Source: Saccharopolyspora galaxeae (GTDB lineage Bacteria; Actinomycetota; Actinomycetes; Mycobacteriales; Pseudonocardiaceae). Taken from it: DNA of 64,000 nucleotides. Positions 1 to 8,024 of the stretch are shown here, piece by piece. The translations under genes were made by a program, and so were the position numbers. The stretch covers positions 62,001-126,000 of the forward strand of contig NZ_JADDUE010000003.1 in the NCBI RefSeq assembly GCF_016526145.1, written 5' to 3'. Under the pieces are notes generated by a model. The model searched no databases and had not been told where the DNA came from. It saw nothing but the letters and a program-made list of their open reading frames with translations. Within the stretch, counting starts at the first letter, position 1. Every line of letters starts with the position of its first letter.

Positions 1-776
1 TCGCGGGCCTGGGTGAGTTCGGCGACCGACTCGGACGCGGACACGTGCACCACGTACAGCGGGGCCTCGGCGACCCGGGCGAGCTGGATCGCGCGGTGCG
101 TCGCCTCCGCCTCCAGCAGCGGGTGCCGCACCTTGCCGTGCTGGCGCGGATCGGTGCGGCCTTCGGCGAGCGCCTGCTGCACCAGCACGTCGATGGCGAT
201 GCCGTTCTCCGCGTGCATCATCGTCAACGCGCCGTTGCCCGCGGCCTGCTGCATGGCGCGCAGGATCTTGCCGTCGTCGCTGTAGAACACGCCCGGGTAG
301 GCCATGAACATCTTGAAGCTGGTGATGCCCTCGCCGACCAGCGCGTCCAGCTCCTTGAGCGCCGACTCGTGCACATCGGACAGGACCAGGTGGAAGCCGT
401 AATCCACCGCGCACTGCCCGTCGGCCTGCGCGTGCCAGGAATCCAGGCCCTCGCGCAGGGAATGGCCGATCGACTGGATGGCGAAGTCGATGATCGTCGT
501 GGTGCCGCCCCAAGCCGCCGCACGGGTACCGGTCTCGAACGTGTCCGAGGCGTAGGTGCCGCCGAAGGGCATCTGCATGTGCGTGTGACCGTCGACCCCG
601 CCGGGGATCACGTAGCGCCCGCGCGCGTCGATCACCCGGTCCGCGCCGGGTCGCCACTGCTCGGCCAGTTCCGGCGTGGCCACCGCTGCGATCTTCTCGT
701 CGACGACGAGGACGTCGGCTTCGACCTCCTCGGTCGCCGTGATCACCAGGCCGCCGCTGATCAGTGTTCTGCCCAT
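1..776 (-). CDS. Dihydropyrimidinase / hydantoinase, C-terminus beyond window
   Basis: Cyclic amidohydrolase expected to open 5,6-dihydrouracil or dihydrothymine to the N-carbamoyl-beta-amino acid in the cytosol. The N-terminal about 258 residues are present and the rest lies beyond base 1. Visible are the amidohydrolase entry strand (MGRTLISGGLVITATE), the metal-binding GGVDGHTHMQMPFGG segment with its HxH pair, the SFKMFMAYPG segment where the family has its carbamylated lysine, and the later MMHAENG histidine. The ATG at 776 lies 4 bases after the stop of the aminotransferase, so the genes are probably co-transcribed. The aminotransferase and beta-ureidopropionase next to it favour a pyrimidine-catabolic role over an industrial-type hydantoinase. 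Allantoinase is less likely in this context. Confidence 0.9.
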   Translation of the reverse strand, partial: MGRTLISGGLVITATEEVEADVLVVDEKIAAVATPELAEQWRPGADRVIDARGRYVIPGGVDGHTHMQMPFGGTYASDTFETGTRAAAWGGTTTIIDFAIQSIGHSLREGLDSWHAQADGQCAVDYGFHLVLSDVHESALKELDALVGEGITSFKMFMAYPGVFYSDDGKILRAMQQAAGNGALTMMHAENGIAIDVLVQQALAEGRTDPRQHGKVRHPLLEAEATHRAIQLARVAEAPLYVVHVSASESVAELTQAR

Positions 777-780
777 GGCC

Positions 781-2085
781 TCACTCCTGCGCTCTCGCGA
801 GTGCGTCGACCAGGACCGCCGCTCCGTCCCGGGCCTCCTGCTCGGTGAGGCTCAGCGGCGGAGCGATCCGCAGCACGTTGTTGTCCAGGCCGCCCTTGCC
901 GATCAGCAGTCCGCCGCGGCGGGTCTCCTCCAGCACTCTGGTGGCCGCGGCCGGGTCGGGAGCACCGGTGTCCGGCCGGGCCAGCTCGACACCGAGCATC
1001 AGGCCCTTGCCGCGCACGTCGGCCACGATCGGCAGCCGCTCCCGCGCCTTCTCCAGTTCGCCGCGCAGCACCGAGCCCACGCGCAGCGCGTTGCCCTGCA
1101 GGTCGTGCGCCAGCAGGTGGTCCAGGTTCGCCAGCGCGCCCGCAGTGGTGACCGGGCTGCCGCCGAAGGTGGACAGCGAGCTGACCTCGATGCTGTTCAT
1201 GATCTCGGCACTGGCCACGACGCCGCCGATGGACATCCCGTTGCCGAGGCCCTTGGCGAAGGTCATGAGGTCCGGCGAGCCGCTGCCGCCGTGCGCCTGC
1301 CAGCCCCAGAAGTGTTCGCCGGTGCGGCCCCAGCCGGTCTGCACCTCGTCGCTGATCCACAGGATGCCGTGCCGATCGAGGATTTCCTTGAACCGGGCGA
1401 ACAGCCCGTCCGGCGGCACCGCGAACCCGCCGACGCCCTGGATCGGCTCGGCGATCAGGCAGGCGACGTTGCCGTGCAACTGGCCGAGCACGTCTTCCAG
1501 GTCCTCGGCGCAGGCGTCGATGAACGCCTCGTCGGACAGCTCCGCGAGCTTCGTGCCGCGCCTGCGGCTGCCGTGCACGTACGCGGTCTGCACCGGCGAG
1601 AGGCTGGTCGGCGACCACGCGCGGTTGCCGGTGATCGCCAGCGCCGAGAACGAGCGCCCGTGGTAGCTGTTGCGCAGCGCGAGCACCTGGTTGGACCCGC
1701 GGTACCCGGTGGCCAGCAGCAACGCGGTGTCGTTCGCCTCGGTTCCGCTGGAGGTGAAGAAGACCCGCGGATCTTCGATGCCGGACAGTTCGGCGACCCG
1801 CTCGCCCAGTTCGATCATCGGCCGGTTCAGGTACAGCGTCGAGGAGTGCAGGATGCGGCCTGCCTGCTCGCTGACCGCGGCGGTGACCGCGGGCAGCGCG
1901 TGCTCGGTCATCGTGGTCAGGATGCCGCCGAAGAAGTCCAGGTACCGGTTTCCCTCGGCGTCCCAGACGTGCCTGCCCTCGCCGCGTTCGATCTCGATCG
2001 GCTCGTCGTAGTAGGTCGCCACCCAGTCCGGCAGCACCGCGCGGCGCCGCTTCGCCAGCTCGGTGTGCACGCCAGTGCCTGCCAT
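781..2085 (-). CDS. Class III PLP-dependent aminotransferase (probable beta-alanine transaminase)
   Basis: Fold-type I class III aminotransferase of 434 residues, a normal family length. It has the N-terminal WDAEGNRYLDFFGGI substrate strand, the SSGTEANDTAL cofactor-phosphate loop, the SDEVQTGWGRTG segment with the PLP-ring aspartate, and the Schiff-base lysine in TFAKGLGNG. It lies between beta-ureidopropionase and dihydropyrimidinase on the same strand, so the best substrate guess is beta-alanine or 3-aminoisobutyrate, the products of reductive pyrimidine degradation, giving malonate (or methylmalonate) semialdehyde. The sequence alone also resembles AGXT2-type and other omega-aminotransferases, so the substrate is inferred from context. 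Confidence 0.85.
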   Translation of the reverse strand: MAGTGVHTELAKRRRAVLPDWVATYYDEPIEIERGEGRHVWDAEGNRYLDFFGGILTTMTEHALPAVTAAVSEQAGRILHSSTLYLNRPMIELGERVAELSGIEDPRVFFTSSGTEANDTALLLATGYRGSNQVLALRNSYHGRSFSALAITGNRAWSPTSLSPVQTAYVHGSRRRGTKLAELSDEAFIDACAEDLEDVLGQLHGNVACLIAEPIQGVGGFAVPPDGLFARFKEILDRHGILWISDEVQTGWGRTGEHFWGWQAHGGSGSPDLMTFAKGLGNGMSIGGVVASAEIMNSIEVSSLSTFGGSPVTTAGALANLDHLLAHDLQGNALRVGSVLRGELEKARERLPIVADVRGKGLMLGVELARPDTGAPDPAAATRVLEETRRGGLLIGKGGLDNNVLRIAPPLSLTEQEARDGAAVLVDALARAQE

Positions 2086-2142
2086 CGCCGTCCTCTCCTC
2101 GTTGCTCGGATGCGCGTGGATCGCTCGGGTGCCCGCGGGCGG

Positions 2143-2985
2143 TCAGGGGGTGGTCAGCGGGCCGTAGGCGTCCGGCCTGCGGTCGCGGTAGAAGGCCCAC
2201 TTGGTGCGCACCTCGTCGAGCAGGTCGAGGTCCAGGTCGCGCACCAGCAGCTCCTCGTCGGTGTCGCTGGCCACCTCGCCGACGAACTGCCCGTAGGGGT
2301 CCACGAAGTAGCTGCTGCCGTAGAAGTCGTTGTCGCCGTACTCCTCCACGCCGACGCGGTTGATCGCGGCGATGAAGTACTCGTTGGCGACCGCGGCGGC
2401 CGGTTGTTCCAGCTTCCACAGGTAGGAGGAAAGGCCGCGGCTGGTGGCCGAGGGGTTGTAGACGAGCTGCGCGCCCGCCAGACCCAGCGCCCGCCAGCCC
2501 TCCGGGAAGTGCCGGTCGTAGCAGATGTAGACCCCGACGCGGCCGACCGCGGTGTCGAACACCGGCCAGCCGAGGTTGCCGGGGCGGAAGTAGTACTTCT
2601 CCCAGAAGCCGGGCAGGTGCGGCAGGTGGTGCTTGCGGTACTTGCCGAGGTAACTGCCGTCGGCGTCGATCACCGCGGCGGTGTTGTAGTAGAAGCCCGG
2701 CCCGTCGACCTCGAAGATCGGCACCACGACGACCATGCCGAGTTCGCCGGCGAGCGCGCACATCCGGCGGGTGGTCGGCCCGTCCGGCACGGCCTCCGCC
2801 CACCCGTAGTGCTCGGGTTCCTGGACCTGGCAGAAGTACGGCGCGTTGAAGACCTCCTGGAATCCGATGATCCGCGCACCGCGCTCGGCGGCGGTGCGCG
2901 CGTGGCGCTCGTGCAGGTCGGTCATCGATCCCGCGTCGCCGGTCCACTTCGCCTGGACCAGCGCGGCACGGACGAGGTTCGACAT
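2143..2985 (-). CDS. Beta-ureidopropionase (nitrilase-superfamily amidohydrolase)
   Basis: Carbon-nitrogen hydrolase of 280 residues. The catalytic triad is visible as Glu44 (GFQEVF), Lys118 (GKYRKHH) and Cys155 (VYICYDRHFPE). The CYDRHFPE context is typical of N-carbamoyl-beta-alanine amidohydrolases rather than true nitrilases. It would convert N-carbamoyl-beta-alanine to beta-alanine, CO2 and ammonia, acting after dihydropyrimidinase and before the aminotransferase. It is the first gene of this minus-strand group. Its promoter should lie in 2986-3060, but no clear motif was picked. An N-carbamoyl-putrescine amidase is the main alternative. Confidence 0.88.
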   Translation of the reverse strand: MSNLVRAALVQAKWTGDAGSMTDLHERHARTAAERGARIIGFQEVFNAPYFCQVQEPEHYGWAEAVPDGPTTRRMCALAGELGMVVVVPIFEVDGPGFYYNTAAVIDADGSYLGKYRKHHLPHLPGFWEKYYFRPGNLGWPVFDTAVGRVGVYICYDRHFPEGWRALGLAGAQLVYNPSATSRGLSSYLWKLEQPAAAVANEYFIAAINRVGVEEYGDNDFYGSSYFVDPYGQFVGEVASDTDEELLVRDLDLDLLDEVRTKWAFYRDRRPDAYGPLTTP

Positions 2986-3219
2986 GGCTGCGGCTCCCGT
3001 TGCGGCGTGGCGGCGATGGACCTCCCGAACATATGGCGCGGGTCACCTACCTGCAATGACCCAGCTGCCAAGGAATTTCCGGGCCCAGCGAGATGATCGG
3101 CCGCGCCCGGCCGAACGGCCTGGTCGGCGGTTCCGCGGCGCCGGTCGTGAGCGGTGCGTGATTCGCTCGCTCGGTGGAAGCGCCGGTGTGTCGGCCCGAA
3201 CGACGGCGGCTCGCCGCCC

Positions 3220-4617
3220 TCAGCTGCCGAGGCCGAGCCCGAAGCGGTCCAGCAGCCGCAGCCAGCGCCCGCGTTCACCGGCGTCCGCTTCGCGCAGCGC
3301 ACGCCGCGTAGCCCGGACGAGCGGCCAGCGCAACGGCTCCGGCGGGAACGCCATCGGGTGCGTGCGCACCAACGGGTTGGTGGTGCGCTCGGTTTCCCCG
3401 TCTTCCAGCAGGTCCAGCGCCACCTGCGCGCCGAACCGCGAGGCGGCGACGCCGAGCCCGGCGAATCCCACCGCGTAGGCCACCCGTCCCGCGCACGCCG
3501 TGCCGAACACCGGCGTGGAACGGGTCGTGGAGTCGATCGGGCCGCCCCAGCGATGGGTGAAGCGCACGCCCTCCAGCTGCGGGAACGTCGTGCAGAACGC
3601 TTCGGCGAGCGCCCGGTGCGGCTCCGGTCGCCAGGCGTGCCGCAGCGCGGTGCGCCCGCCGAAGAAGTAGTGCGGAGAACCGCCGCCCCAGAGGATCCGC
3701 CCGTCCGGAGTGGGCCGGTAGTAGTGGAACAGGTTGTGGCTGTCGGTGATCCCCTGCCGATCGCGCCAGCCCAGCCGGTCCCACGCCGAGTCCGGCAGCG
3801 GTTCGGTCACCAGCACGTAATCCCAGATCGGCAGCACGTACCGGCGCAACCGCCGCAGCGGGCTGCGAAAGGCGTTGGTGGCCAGCACCACCCGCGCTGC
3901 CCGCACTGTCCCTTGTGGACATTGCAGGGACGGCCCGCCGCGCGCGGAACGCACCGAATTCACCGGCGTGTGCTCGTGCAGCCGCACGCCACGCCGCCGC
4001 GCCGCCTCGGCCAGCCCGCCGACCAGCTTCGCCGGATCCACCAACCCCCCGGCGTCCGGCAGCCGGAGCCCGGCGCGGAAGGACGGCGAATCCACATCCG
4101 CACGAACTCCGCCCGCGCCCTGGAACAGCACGCGGAAGCCGTGCTCGCGGTAGCGGTCCGCCTCGTCGCGCAGCTCGCCGACCTGGTGCGGCTCGGTGGC
4201 CACCGCGGTTTTGCCGCACAGCCGCAGGTCCGCGTCGATGCCTTCGGCGGTGACGAACTCGCTGATCTCGCGCAGGTTCCGGGCGCCGAGCTCGACCAGC
4301 GCCCCGATCTCCGACGGCCACAGGTGCGCGCCGTGCGCGAGACCGTGCGTGAGCGACTCGGACAGGAAACCACCGCTGCGCGCACTGCCCCCGGAACCTG
4401 CCCGGCCGGCGTCCAGGATCAGCACGTCCAGCCCGGGATCGCGCTGCTTGGCCAGCACCGCCGTCCACAATCCGGTCAGGCCCGCTCCGACGACCACCAG
4501 GTCGGCTTCGGCCGAGCCGGGCAGCGCGTCCCGCGGCGAACCCCGGTGCGCATCCCAGAACACGGCCGGTTCCGCGTCCGCGAGCGCGCGGTCGACCTGC
4601 CCGTTCAGTGCCACCAC
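3220..4617 (-). CDS. FAD-dependent amine oxidase, PuuB/DadA-like
   Basis: FAD-dependent oxidoreductase of about 465 residues. The N-terminal dinucleotide-binding fold reads LVVVGAGLTGLWTA, followed by the SARSGGFLSESLTHG segment typical of gamma-glutamylputrescine oxidase (PuuB)-like enzymes. Near the C-terminus are GGPIDSTTRSTPVFG and VGFAGLGVAASRFGAQ, which contact the flavin. It probably oxidises a primary or secondary amine with release of H2O2. Start: tandem GTG codons at 4617 and 4614 overlap the TGA of the DUF5313 gene upstream, implying translational coupling; the longer frame running to 4962 has no family resemblance. The substrate is unknown; a glycine or sarcosine oxidase-like activity is possible. 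Confidence 0.82.
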   Translation of the reverse strand: MVALNGQVDRALADAEPAVFWDAHRGSPRDALPGSAEADLVVVGAGLTGLWTAVLAKQRDPGLDVLILDAGRAGSGGSARSGGFLSESLTHGLAHGAHLWPSEIGALVELGARNLREISEFVTAEGIDADLRLCGKTAVATEPHQVGELRDEADRYREHGFRVLFQGAGGVRADVDSPSFRAGLRLPDAGGLVDPAKLVGGLAEAARRRGVRLHEHTPVNSVRSARGGPSLQCPQGTVRAARVVLATNAFRSPLRRLRRYVLPIWDYVLVTEPLPDSAWDRLGWRDRQGITDSHNLFHYYRPTPDGRILWGGGSPHYFFGGRTALRHAWRPEPHRALAEAFCTTFPQLEGVRFTHRWGGPIDSTTRSTPVFGTACAGRVAYAVGFAGLGVAASRFGAQVALDLLEDGETERTTNPLVRTHPMAFPPEPLRWPLVRATRRALREADAGERGRWLRLLDRFGLGLGS

Positions 4618-5012
4618 GGGCGGTACCCGACTCCGTGCTTGCCTGCGCGCTCCACGTCCTTGCGAAGCTGCCTGGTCTCGCGGGCGGTGCCCGGCGGATG
4701 TCCGTGCTTGATCGAGCGGTGCTCGCACGCCTCGCCCATCAGGCACACCGAGTAGAACAACCCGACGAACAACCCGAGCACCAGAGCGCTCAGCCGGATC
4801 GACCACGATGCGGGCAGCAGCAGGACCACCGCGCAGCAGGGCGCCAGCTGGGTCAGCGCGCGGGCGAAGTGGCGCAGCGCCCAGGTGCGGCAGGTGACGT
4901 CGTGCAGCACCCACTCCGCGCACCGTTCGGGCAACCGGCCGCCGAAGGCGTACCAGACCCATTGCGCCGGGTTCGGCCGCCCGGAACTCGCTCGCTCAGG
5001 CCGGGGTGACAC
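4605..5012 (-). CDS. DUF5313 family membrane protein
   Basis: Actinobacterial protein of unknown function, 135 residues from the GTG at 5012. The diagnostic N-terminus WVWYAFGGRLPERCAEWVLHD is followed by TCRTWALRHFARAL, a hydrophobic stretch LAPCCAVVLLLPASWSIRLSALVLGLFVGLF containing one or two membrane helices, and a basic Arg/His-rich cytoplasmic tail. An in-frame ATG at 5066 would add 18 residues with no family resemblance, so the GTG is preferred. The stop codon overlaps the start of the FAD oxidase, suggesting an operon. No enzymatic motif is visible. Confidence 0.75.
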   Translation of the reverse strand: MSPRPERASSGRPNPAQWVWYAFGGRLPERCAEWVLHDVTCRTWALRHFARALTQLAPCCAVVLLLPASWSIRLSALVLGLFVGLFYSVCLMGEACEHRSIKHGHPPGTARETRQLRKDVERAGKHGVGYRPWWH

Positions 5013-5246
5013 CGCTCCAGGGTAGGCCTCGCCGCCGAACCCGAGGGACCCCAGTGGGTCGCACATGTCACTCCGGTCACCGGTAACGATCTCCGGTGGG
5101 CGACGATGTTATTGGTGCAGGGCGAAAGCGCCGGGAGGCCAGCGCCGGACGTACGCTCACGGACCGCGCGACCTCCCCCGGCAGCGCCGCCGTCTTTCGC
5201 CGCTTCGCAATCCGCCGCTCAAACGAACCGAAACGGGCACGCCAGC

Positions 5247-5384
5247 ATGTTCATCCTCGTCGTCGTGATGTTGTTCCTCGTCGTCGTCGGTGCCGTGAGT
5301 TTCACGGATCTCGTGGACAACGGTTTCCGCAGCGCGGGCGCCACGCTCGCGCAGGCGCTGCGCGACACCCGCCCGAACACCTGA
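5247..5384 (+). CDS. Small single-pass membrane protein, hypothetical
   Basis: Possible 45-residue protein starting at the ATG at 5247. It has one strong hydrophobic helix (MFILVVVMLFLVVVGAVSF) at the N-terminus and a short polar tail. The frame stays open upstream to 5106, but that part is Arg/Pro/Ala-rich and looks non-coding. No convincing ribosome-binding site precedes the ATG. It sits between two genes on opposite strands. It is not recognised as a known family. It could be a real small membrane protein or a chance ORF. Confidence 0.35.
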   Translation: MFILVVVMLFLVVVGAVSFTDLVDNGFRSAGATLAQALRDTRPNT

Positions 5385-5447
5385 CCATCCACTGAGGACA
5401 CTCGCGGCGGCGCGGAACCGGTCTCGGGTGCCCGCGCCACCCGGTCC

Positions 5448-5453
5448 TAGAGT
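5448..5453 (+). promoter_or_regulatory. Candidate -10 element for the formylglycine-generating enzyme gene
   Basis: TAGAGT lies 7 bases before the GTG start at 5460, which would put the transcription start at or next to the initiation codon. No clear -35 was found. Suggestive only. Confidence 0.3.
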
Positions 5454-5459
5454 GGGGGC

Positions 5460-6431
5460 GTGAGCAGTGCGAACCCGCCGGAGACCCACGGCTGCTGCGC
5501 CCCCGGGCGCGAGCCGTCCGATCGGGCCGCGGCCACCGGTTCCCGGCCGCGTGCCGAGGTCGGCAGGCAGGCCGACCGCCATTGGCGACAACTGCCCGGC
5601 GGGACGTTCCGGATGGGCACCGAAGACGCGGAAGGCTTCCCGGACGACGGTGAAGGACCGGTGCGCGAGGTCCGGCTGAGCCCGTTCGAGATCGGCCCGT
5701 TCGCGGTGACCAACGCCGAATTCGCCGAGTTCGTCGCGGAAACCGGTTTCGTCACCGACGCCGAGCGGTTCGGCTGGTCGTACGTGTTCGCCGCGTTCCT
5801 GCCGGGCGCGCTGCGCCGCGCCGCGCCGCGCCCGGACCAGACGCCGTGGTGGTGCGGCGTCGAAGGCGCGTACTGGCGCGCTCCCGAAGGCCCCGGCTCG
5901 GCGGTGGACGGCCGGGAAGACCATCCCGTCGTCCACGCGTCCTGGCACGACGCCGCCGCCTACTGCGAGTGGGCGGGCGGGCGCCTGCCCACCGAAGCGG
6001 AATGGGAGTGCGCCGCCCGCGGCGGGCTCGACCAGGCCCGCTATCCGTGGGGCGACGAGCTGCTGCCCGGCGGCGAGCACCGCTGCAACATCTGGCAGGG
6101 CATGTTCCCCGCCAAGAACCTCGTCGAGGACGGCCATCGCGGCACCGCGCCGGTGGACTCCTTCCCACCAAACGGCTTCGGCCTGCACAACGTGGCGGGC
6201 AACGTCTGGGAGTGGTGCGCGGACCGGTGGACGACCACGCACTCCGCGCAGCCGGTCGCCGACCCGGCGGGACCGCCCGAGGGCGACCGGCGGGTGATGC
6301 GCGGCGGCTCGTACCTGTGCCACGAGTCGTACTGCAATCGCTACCGGGTGGCCGCCCGCACGGCCAACACGCCGGACAGCTCGGTGGGCAACCTCGGGTT
6401 CCGCTGCGTGCGCGACTCTCCCGAATGGTGA
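5460..6431 (+). CDS. Formylglycine-generating enzyme (SUMF1/FGE family)
   Basis: Protein of 323 residues with a full FGE-sulfatase domain: LPGGTFRMGTEDAEGFPDDGEGP near residue 45, WHDAAAYCEWAGGRLPTEAEWE in the middle, NVAGNVWEWCADRW, and a C-terminal GGSYLCHESYCNRYRVAAR. The active-site pair is Cys287 and Cys292, the two cysteines that bind Cu(I) in prokaryotic FGEs. The enzyme oxidises a cysteine in the CxPxR motif of type I sulfatases to formylglycine. No sulfatase is encoded in the window, so its client must be elsewhere. The GTG at 5460 is preferred. The N-terminal 35 residues, which include a CCAP sequence, look poorly conserved. Confidence 0.9.
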   Translation: MSSANPPETHGCCAPGREPSDRAAATGSRPRAEVGRQADRHWRQLPGGTFRMGTEDAEGFPDDGEGPVREVRLSPFEIGPFAVTNAEFAEFVAETGFVTDAERFGWSYVFAAFLPGALRRAAPRPDQTPWWCGVEGAYWRAPEGPGSAVDGREDHPVVHASWHDAAAYCEWAGGRLPTEAEWECAARGGLDQARYPWGDELLPGGEHRCNIWQGMFPAKNLVEDGHRGTAPVDSFPPNGFGLHNVAGNVWEWCADRWTTTHSAQPVADPAGPPEGDRRVMRGGSYLCHESYCNRYRVAARTANTPDSSVGNLGFRCVRDSPEW

Positions 6432-6439
6432 ACGACCTG

Positions 6440-6467
6440 TTGCTGCGAGTGTCGTAGCCGCTATGCT
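6440..6467 (+). promoter_or_regulatory. Promoter of the met leader transcript
   Basis: TTGCTG (6440-6445) and TATGCT (6462-6467) are separated by 16 bases, a good sigma-70-type match. The -10 ends 6 bases before the ATG of the leader ORF at 6474, so transcription would start at or next to that ATG and the leader peptide would be translated without a leader sequence. Confidence 0.55.
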
Positions 6468-6473
6468 CCGCGC

Positions 6474-6563
6474 ATGATCGACCTGGCGCGCCCGACCCGC
6501 CTTGTGATGCGTAAGCACGTCGATCTCCTGCGCGTGATCAGCAGCGCCTGTCGCGCCGGCTGA
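6474..6563 (+). CDS. Leader peptide of the methionine operon
   Basis: A 29-codon ORF followed by TGA, too short for most gene callers. Its C-terminal half, RKHVDLLRVISSACR, matches the R-x-H-V/I-D-L-x-R pattern with a late Cys seen in the short 'putative leader peptides' ahead of actinomycete sulfur-assimilation and Cys/Met genes. The Cys codon is fourth from the end, as expected if ribosome stalling at low cysteine affects downstream RNA folding. It lies 138 bases upstream of metY and is probably leaderless. Identity rests on the motif, position and promoter; the attenuation mechanism is inferred. Confidence 0.7.
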   Translation: MIDLARPTRLVMRKHVDLLRVISSACRAG

Positions 6564-6661
6564 CGCAGCTCGCTCCTTTCACCGCTCGGATCCGCCTGTT
6601 GAGCGGAATTTCCGCGCGTTTCCAGCTCATCGCACCGCCTTTCGCGGCGCGTTCCCAATCC

Positions 6662-6679
6662 GGCGCGAACCGTCGCGCC
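6662..6679 (+). promoter_or_regulatory. Hairpin between leader peptide and metY (candidate attenuator element)
   Basis: GGCGCGA and TCGCGCC form a perfect 7-bp stem with a 4-base ACCG loop, ending 22 bases before the metY ATG and 12 bases before its GGAG ribosome-binding site (6693-6696). No U-tract follows. The leader region also holds GCGGAA-T-TTCCGC upstream, so alternative foldings are possible. It could act as a terminator or translation-control stem coupled to leader translation. Confidence 0.4.
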
Positions 6680-6701
6680 CGAAGTCCACTGTGGAGTCCG
6701 C

Positions 6702-8024
6702 ATGTCCGCTGAACCGCAAGACGAGTCCGCCTGGTCGTTCGAGACCCAGCAGGTGCACGCCGGTGCCGCACCGGACCCGGCCACCGGCGCCCGCGCGGTG
6801 CCGATCTACCAGACCACCTCCTACGTCTTCCGCGACACCCAGCACGCGCAGGACCTGTTCAGCCTGGCCGAGCCCGGCAACATCTACACCCGCATCAACA
6901 ATCCCACCCAGGACGTGCTGGAACAGCGGGTCGCGCGGCTGGAAGGCGGCGTCGGAGCGGTCGCGGTCGCCTCCGGGCAGGCCGCCGAGACGCTGACCGT
7001 GCTCACCCTCGCGCAGGCCGGGGACCACCTGGTCTCCAGCGCCTCGCTGTACGGCGGCACCTACAACCTCTTCCACCACACGCTGCCGAAGCTGGGCATC
7101 GAGGTCAGCTTCGTCGACGACTTCGACGATCCGCAGGCGTGGCGCGCGGCGGTGCGGCCGAACACCAAGCTGCTGTTCGCCGAATCCCAGGGGAATCCGC
7201 GCAGCAACGTGCTCGACGTGCGCGCGGTGGCCGACGTGGCGCACGAGGCCGGTGTGCCGCTGGTCGTGGACAACACGGTCACCACGCCGTACCTGCTGCG
7301 GCCGCTGGAGCACGGCGCGGACATCGTGGTGCACTCGGCGACGAAGTACCTCGGCGGGCACGGCACGGCCGTCGGCGGCGTCGTGGTCGACGGCGGGAAG
7401 TTCGACTTCGGCGCGAACGGAGCGCGGTTCCCCGGATTCGTCGAACCGGATCCCAGCTACCACGGGCTGAAGTACTGGGAGGCGCTCGGGCACGGCGCGT
7501 TCGCGGCGAAGCTGCGGGTGCAGCTGCTGCGCGACCTCGGACCCGCGATCTCGCCGTTCAACGCCTTCCTGGTGCTGCAAGGGCTGGAGACGCTGTCGCT
7601 GCGCATCGAGCGGCACAACCGCAACGCCCAGCGGCTCGCCGAATGGCTCGAAGCCCGCGACGAGGTGGAGAAGGTGCACTACGCGGGCCTGCCGTCGAGC
7701 CCGTGGCACGAACTGGGCAAGCGGTACCTCGACGGCGGATTCGGCGCGATCGTCTCGTTCGAGCTGCGCGGCGGAGTCGCGGCCGGGCGGGCCTTCGTGG
7801 AGGGCACCTCGCTGTTCAGCCACCTGGTCAACCTCGGCGACGTGCGCAGCCTCATCGCGCACCCGGCCAGCACCACGCACAGCCAGCTCTCCGAGCAGGA
7901 GCAGCTGGACGCGGGCGTGCCGCCGGGGCTGGTGCGGCTCGCGGTGGGCATCGAGTCGGTCGAAGACCTGGAGGCCGACCTCGAAGCGGCGTTCCGAGCG
8001 GCGAAAGCCGAATTGGAGGGTTGA
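6702..8024 (+). CDS. metY: O-acetylhomoserine aminocarboxypropyltransferase (sulfhydrylase)
   Basis: Cys/Met metabolism PLP enzyme of 440 residues, the length of MetY-type sulfhydrylases and longer than most gamma-synthases. Motifs: [28 protein letters not shown] for the cofactor phosphate, [15 protein letters not shown] with the PLP-ring aspartate, and [11 protein letters not shown] with Schiff-base Lys215. It makes homocysteine directly from O-acetylhomoserine and sulfide. ATG 6702 has TGGAG 5 bases upstream. It is downstream of the leader peptide and its TGA shares one base with the metX ATG, forming the classical metY-metX operon. Confidence 0.95.
   Translation: MSAEPQDESAWSFETQQVHAGAAPDPATGARAVPIYQTTSYVFRDTQHAQDLFSLAEPGNIYTRINNPTQDVLEQRVARLEGGVGAVAVASGQAAETLTVLTLAQAGDHLVSSASLYGGTYNLFHHTLPKLGIEVSFVDDFDDPQAWRAAVRPNTKLLFAESQGNPRSNVLDVRAVADVAHEAGVPLVVDNTVTTPYLLRPLEHGADIVVHSATKYLGGHGTAVGGVVVDGGKFDFGANGARFPGFVEPDPSYHGLKYWEALGHGAFAAKLRVQLLRDLGPAISPFNAFLVLQGLETLSLRIERHNRNAQRLAEWLEARDEVEKVHYAGLPSSPWHELGKRYLDGGFGAIVSFELRGGVAAGRAFVEGTSLFSHLVNLGDVRSLIAHPASTTHSQLSEQEQLDAGVPPGLVRLAVGIESVEDLEADLEAAFRAAKAELEG

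Noticed and set aside
676-3096. Long plus-strand open frame of about 800 codons
   Set aside because: It is antisense to the dihydropyrimidinase, aminotransferase and beta-ureidopropionase genes, shows low-complexity Arg/Ala/Gly-rich composition and has no family resemblance. Such shadows are common in high-GC DNA.
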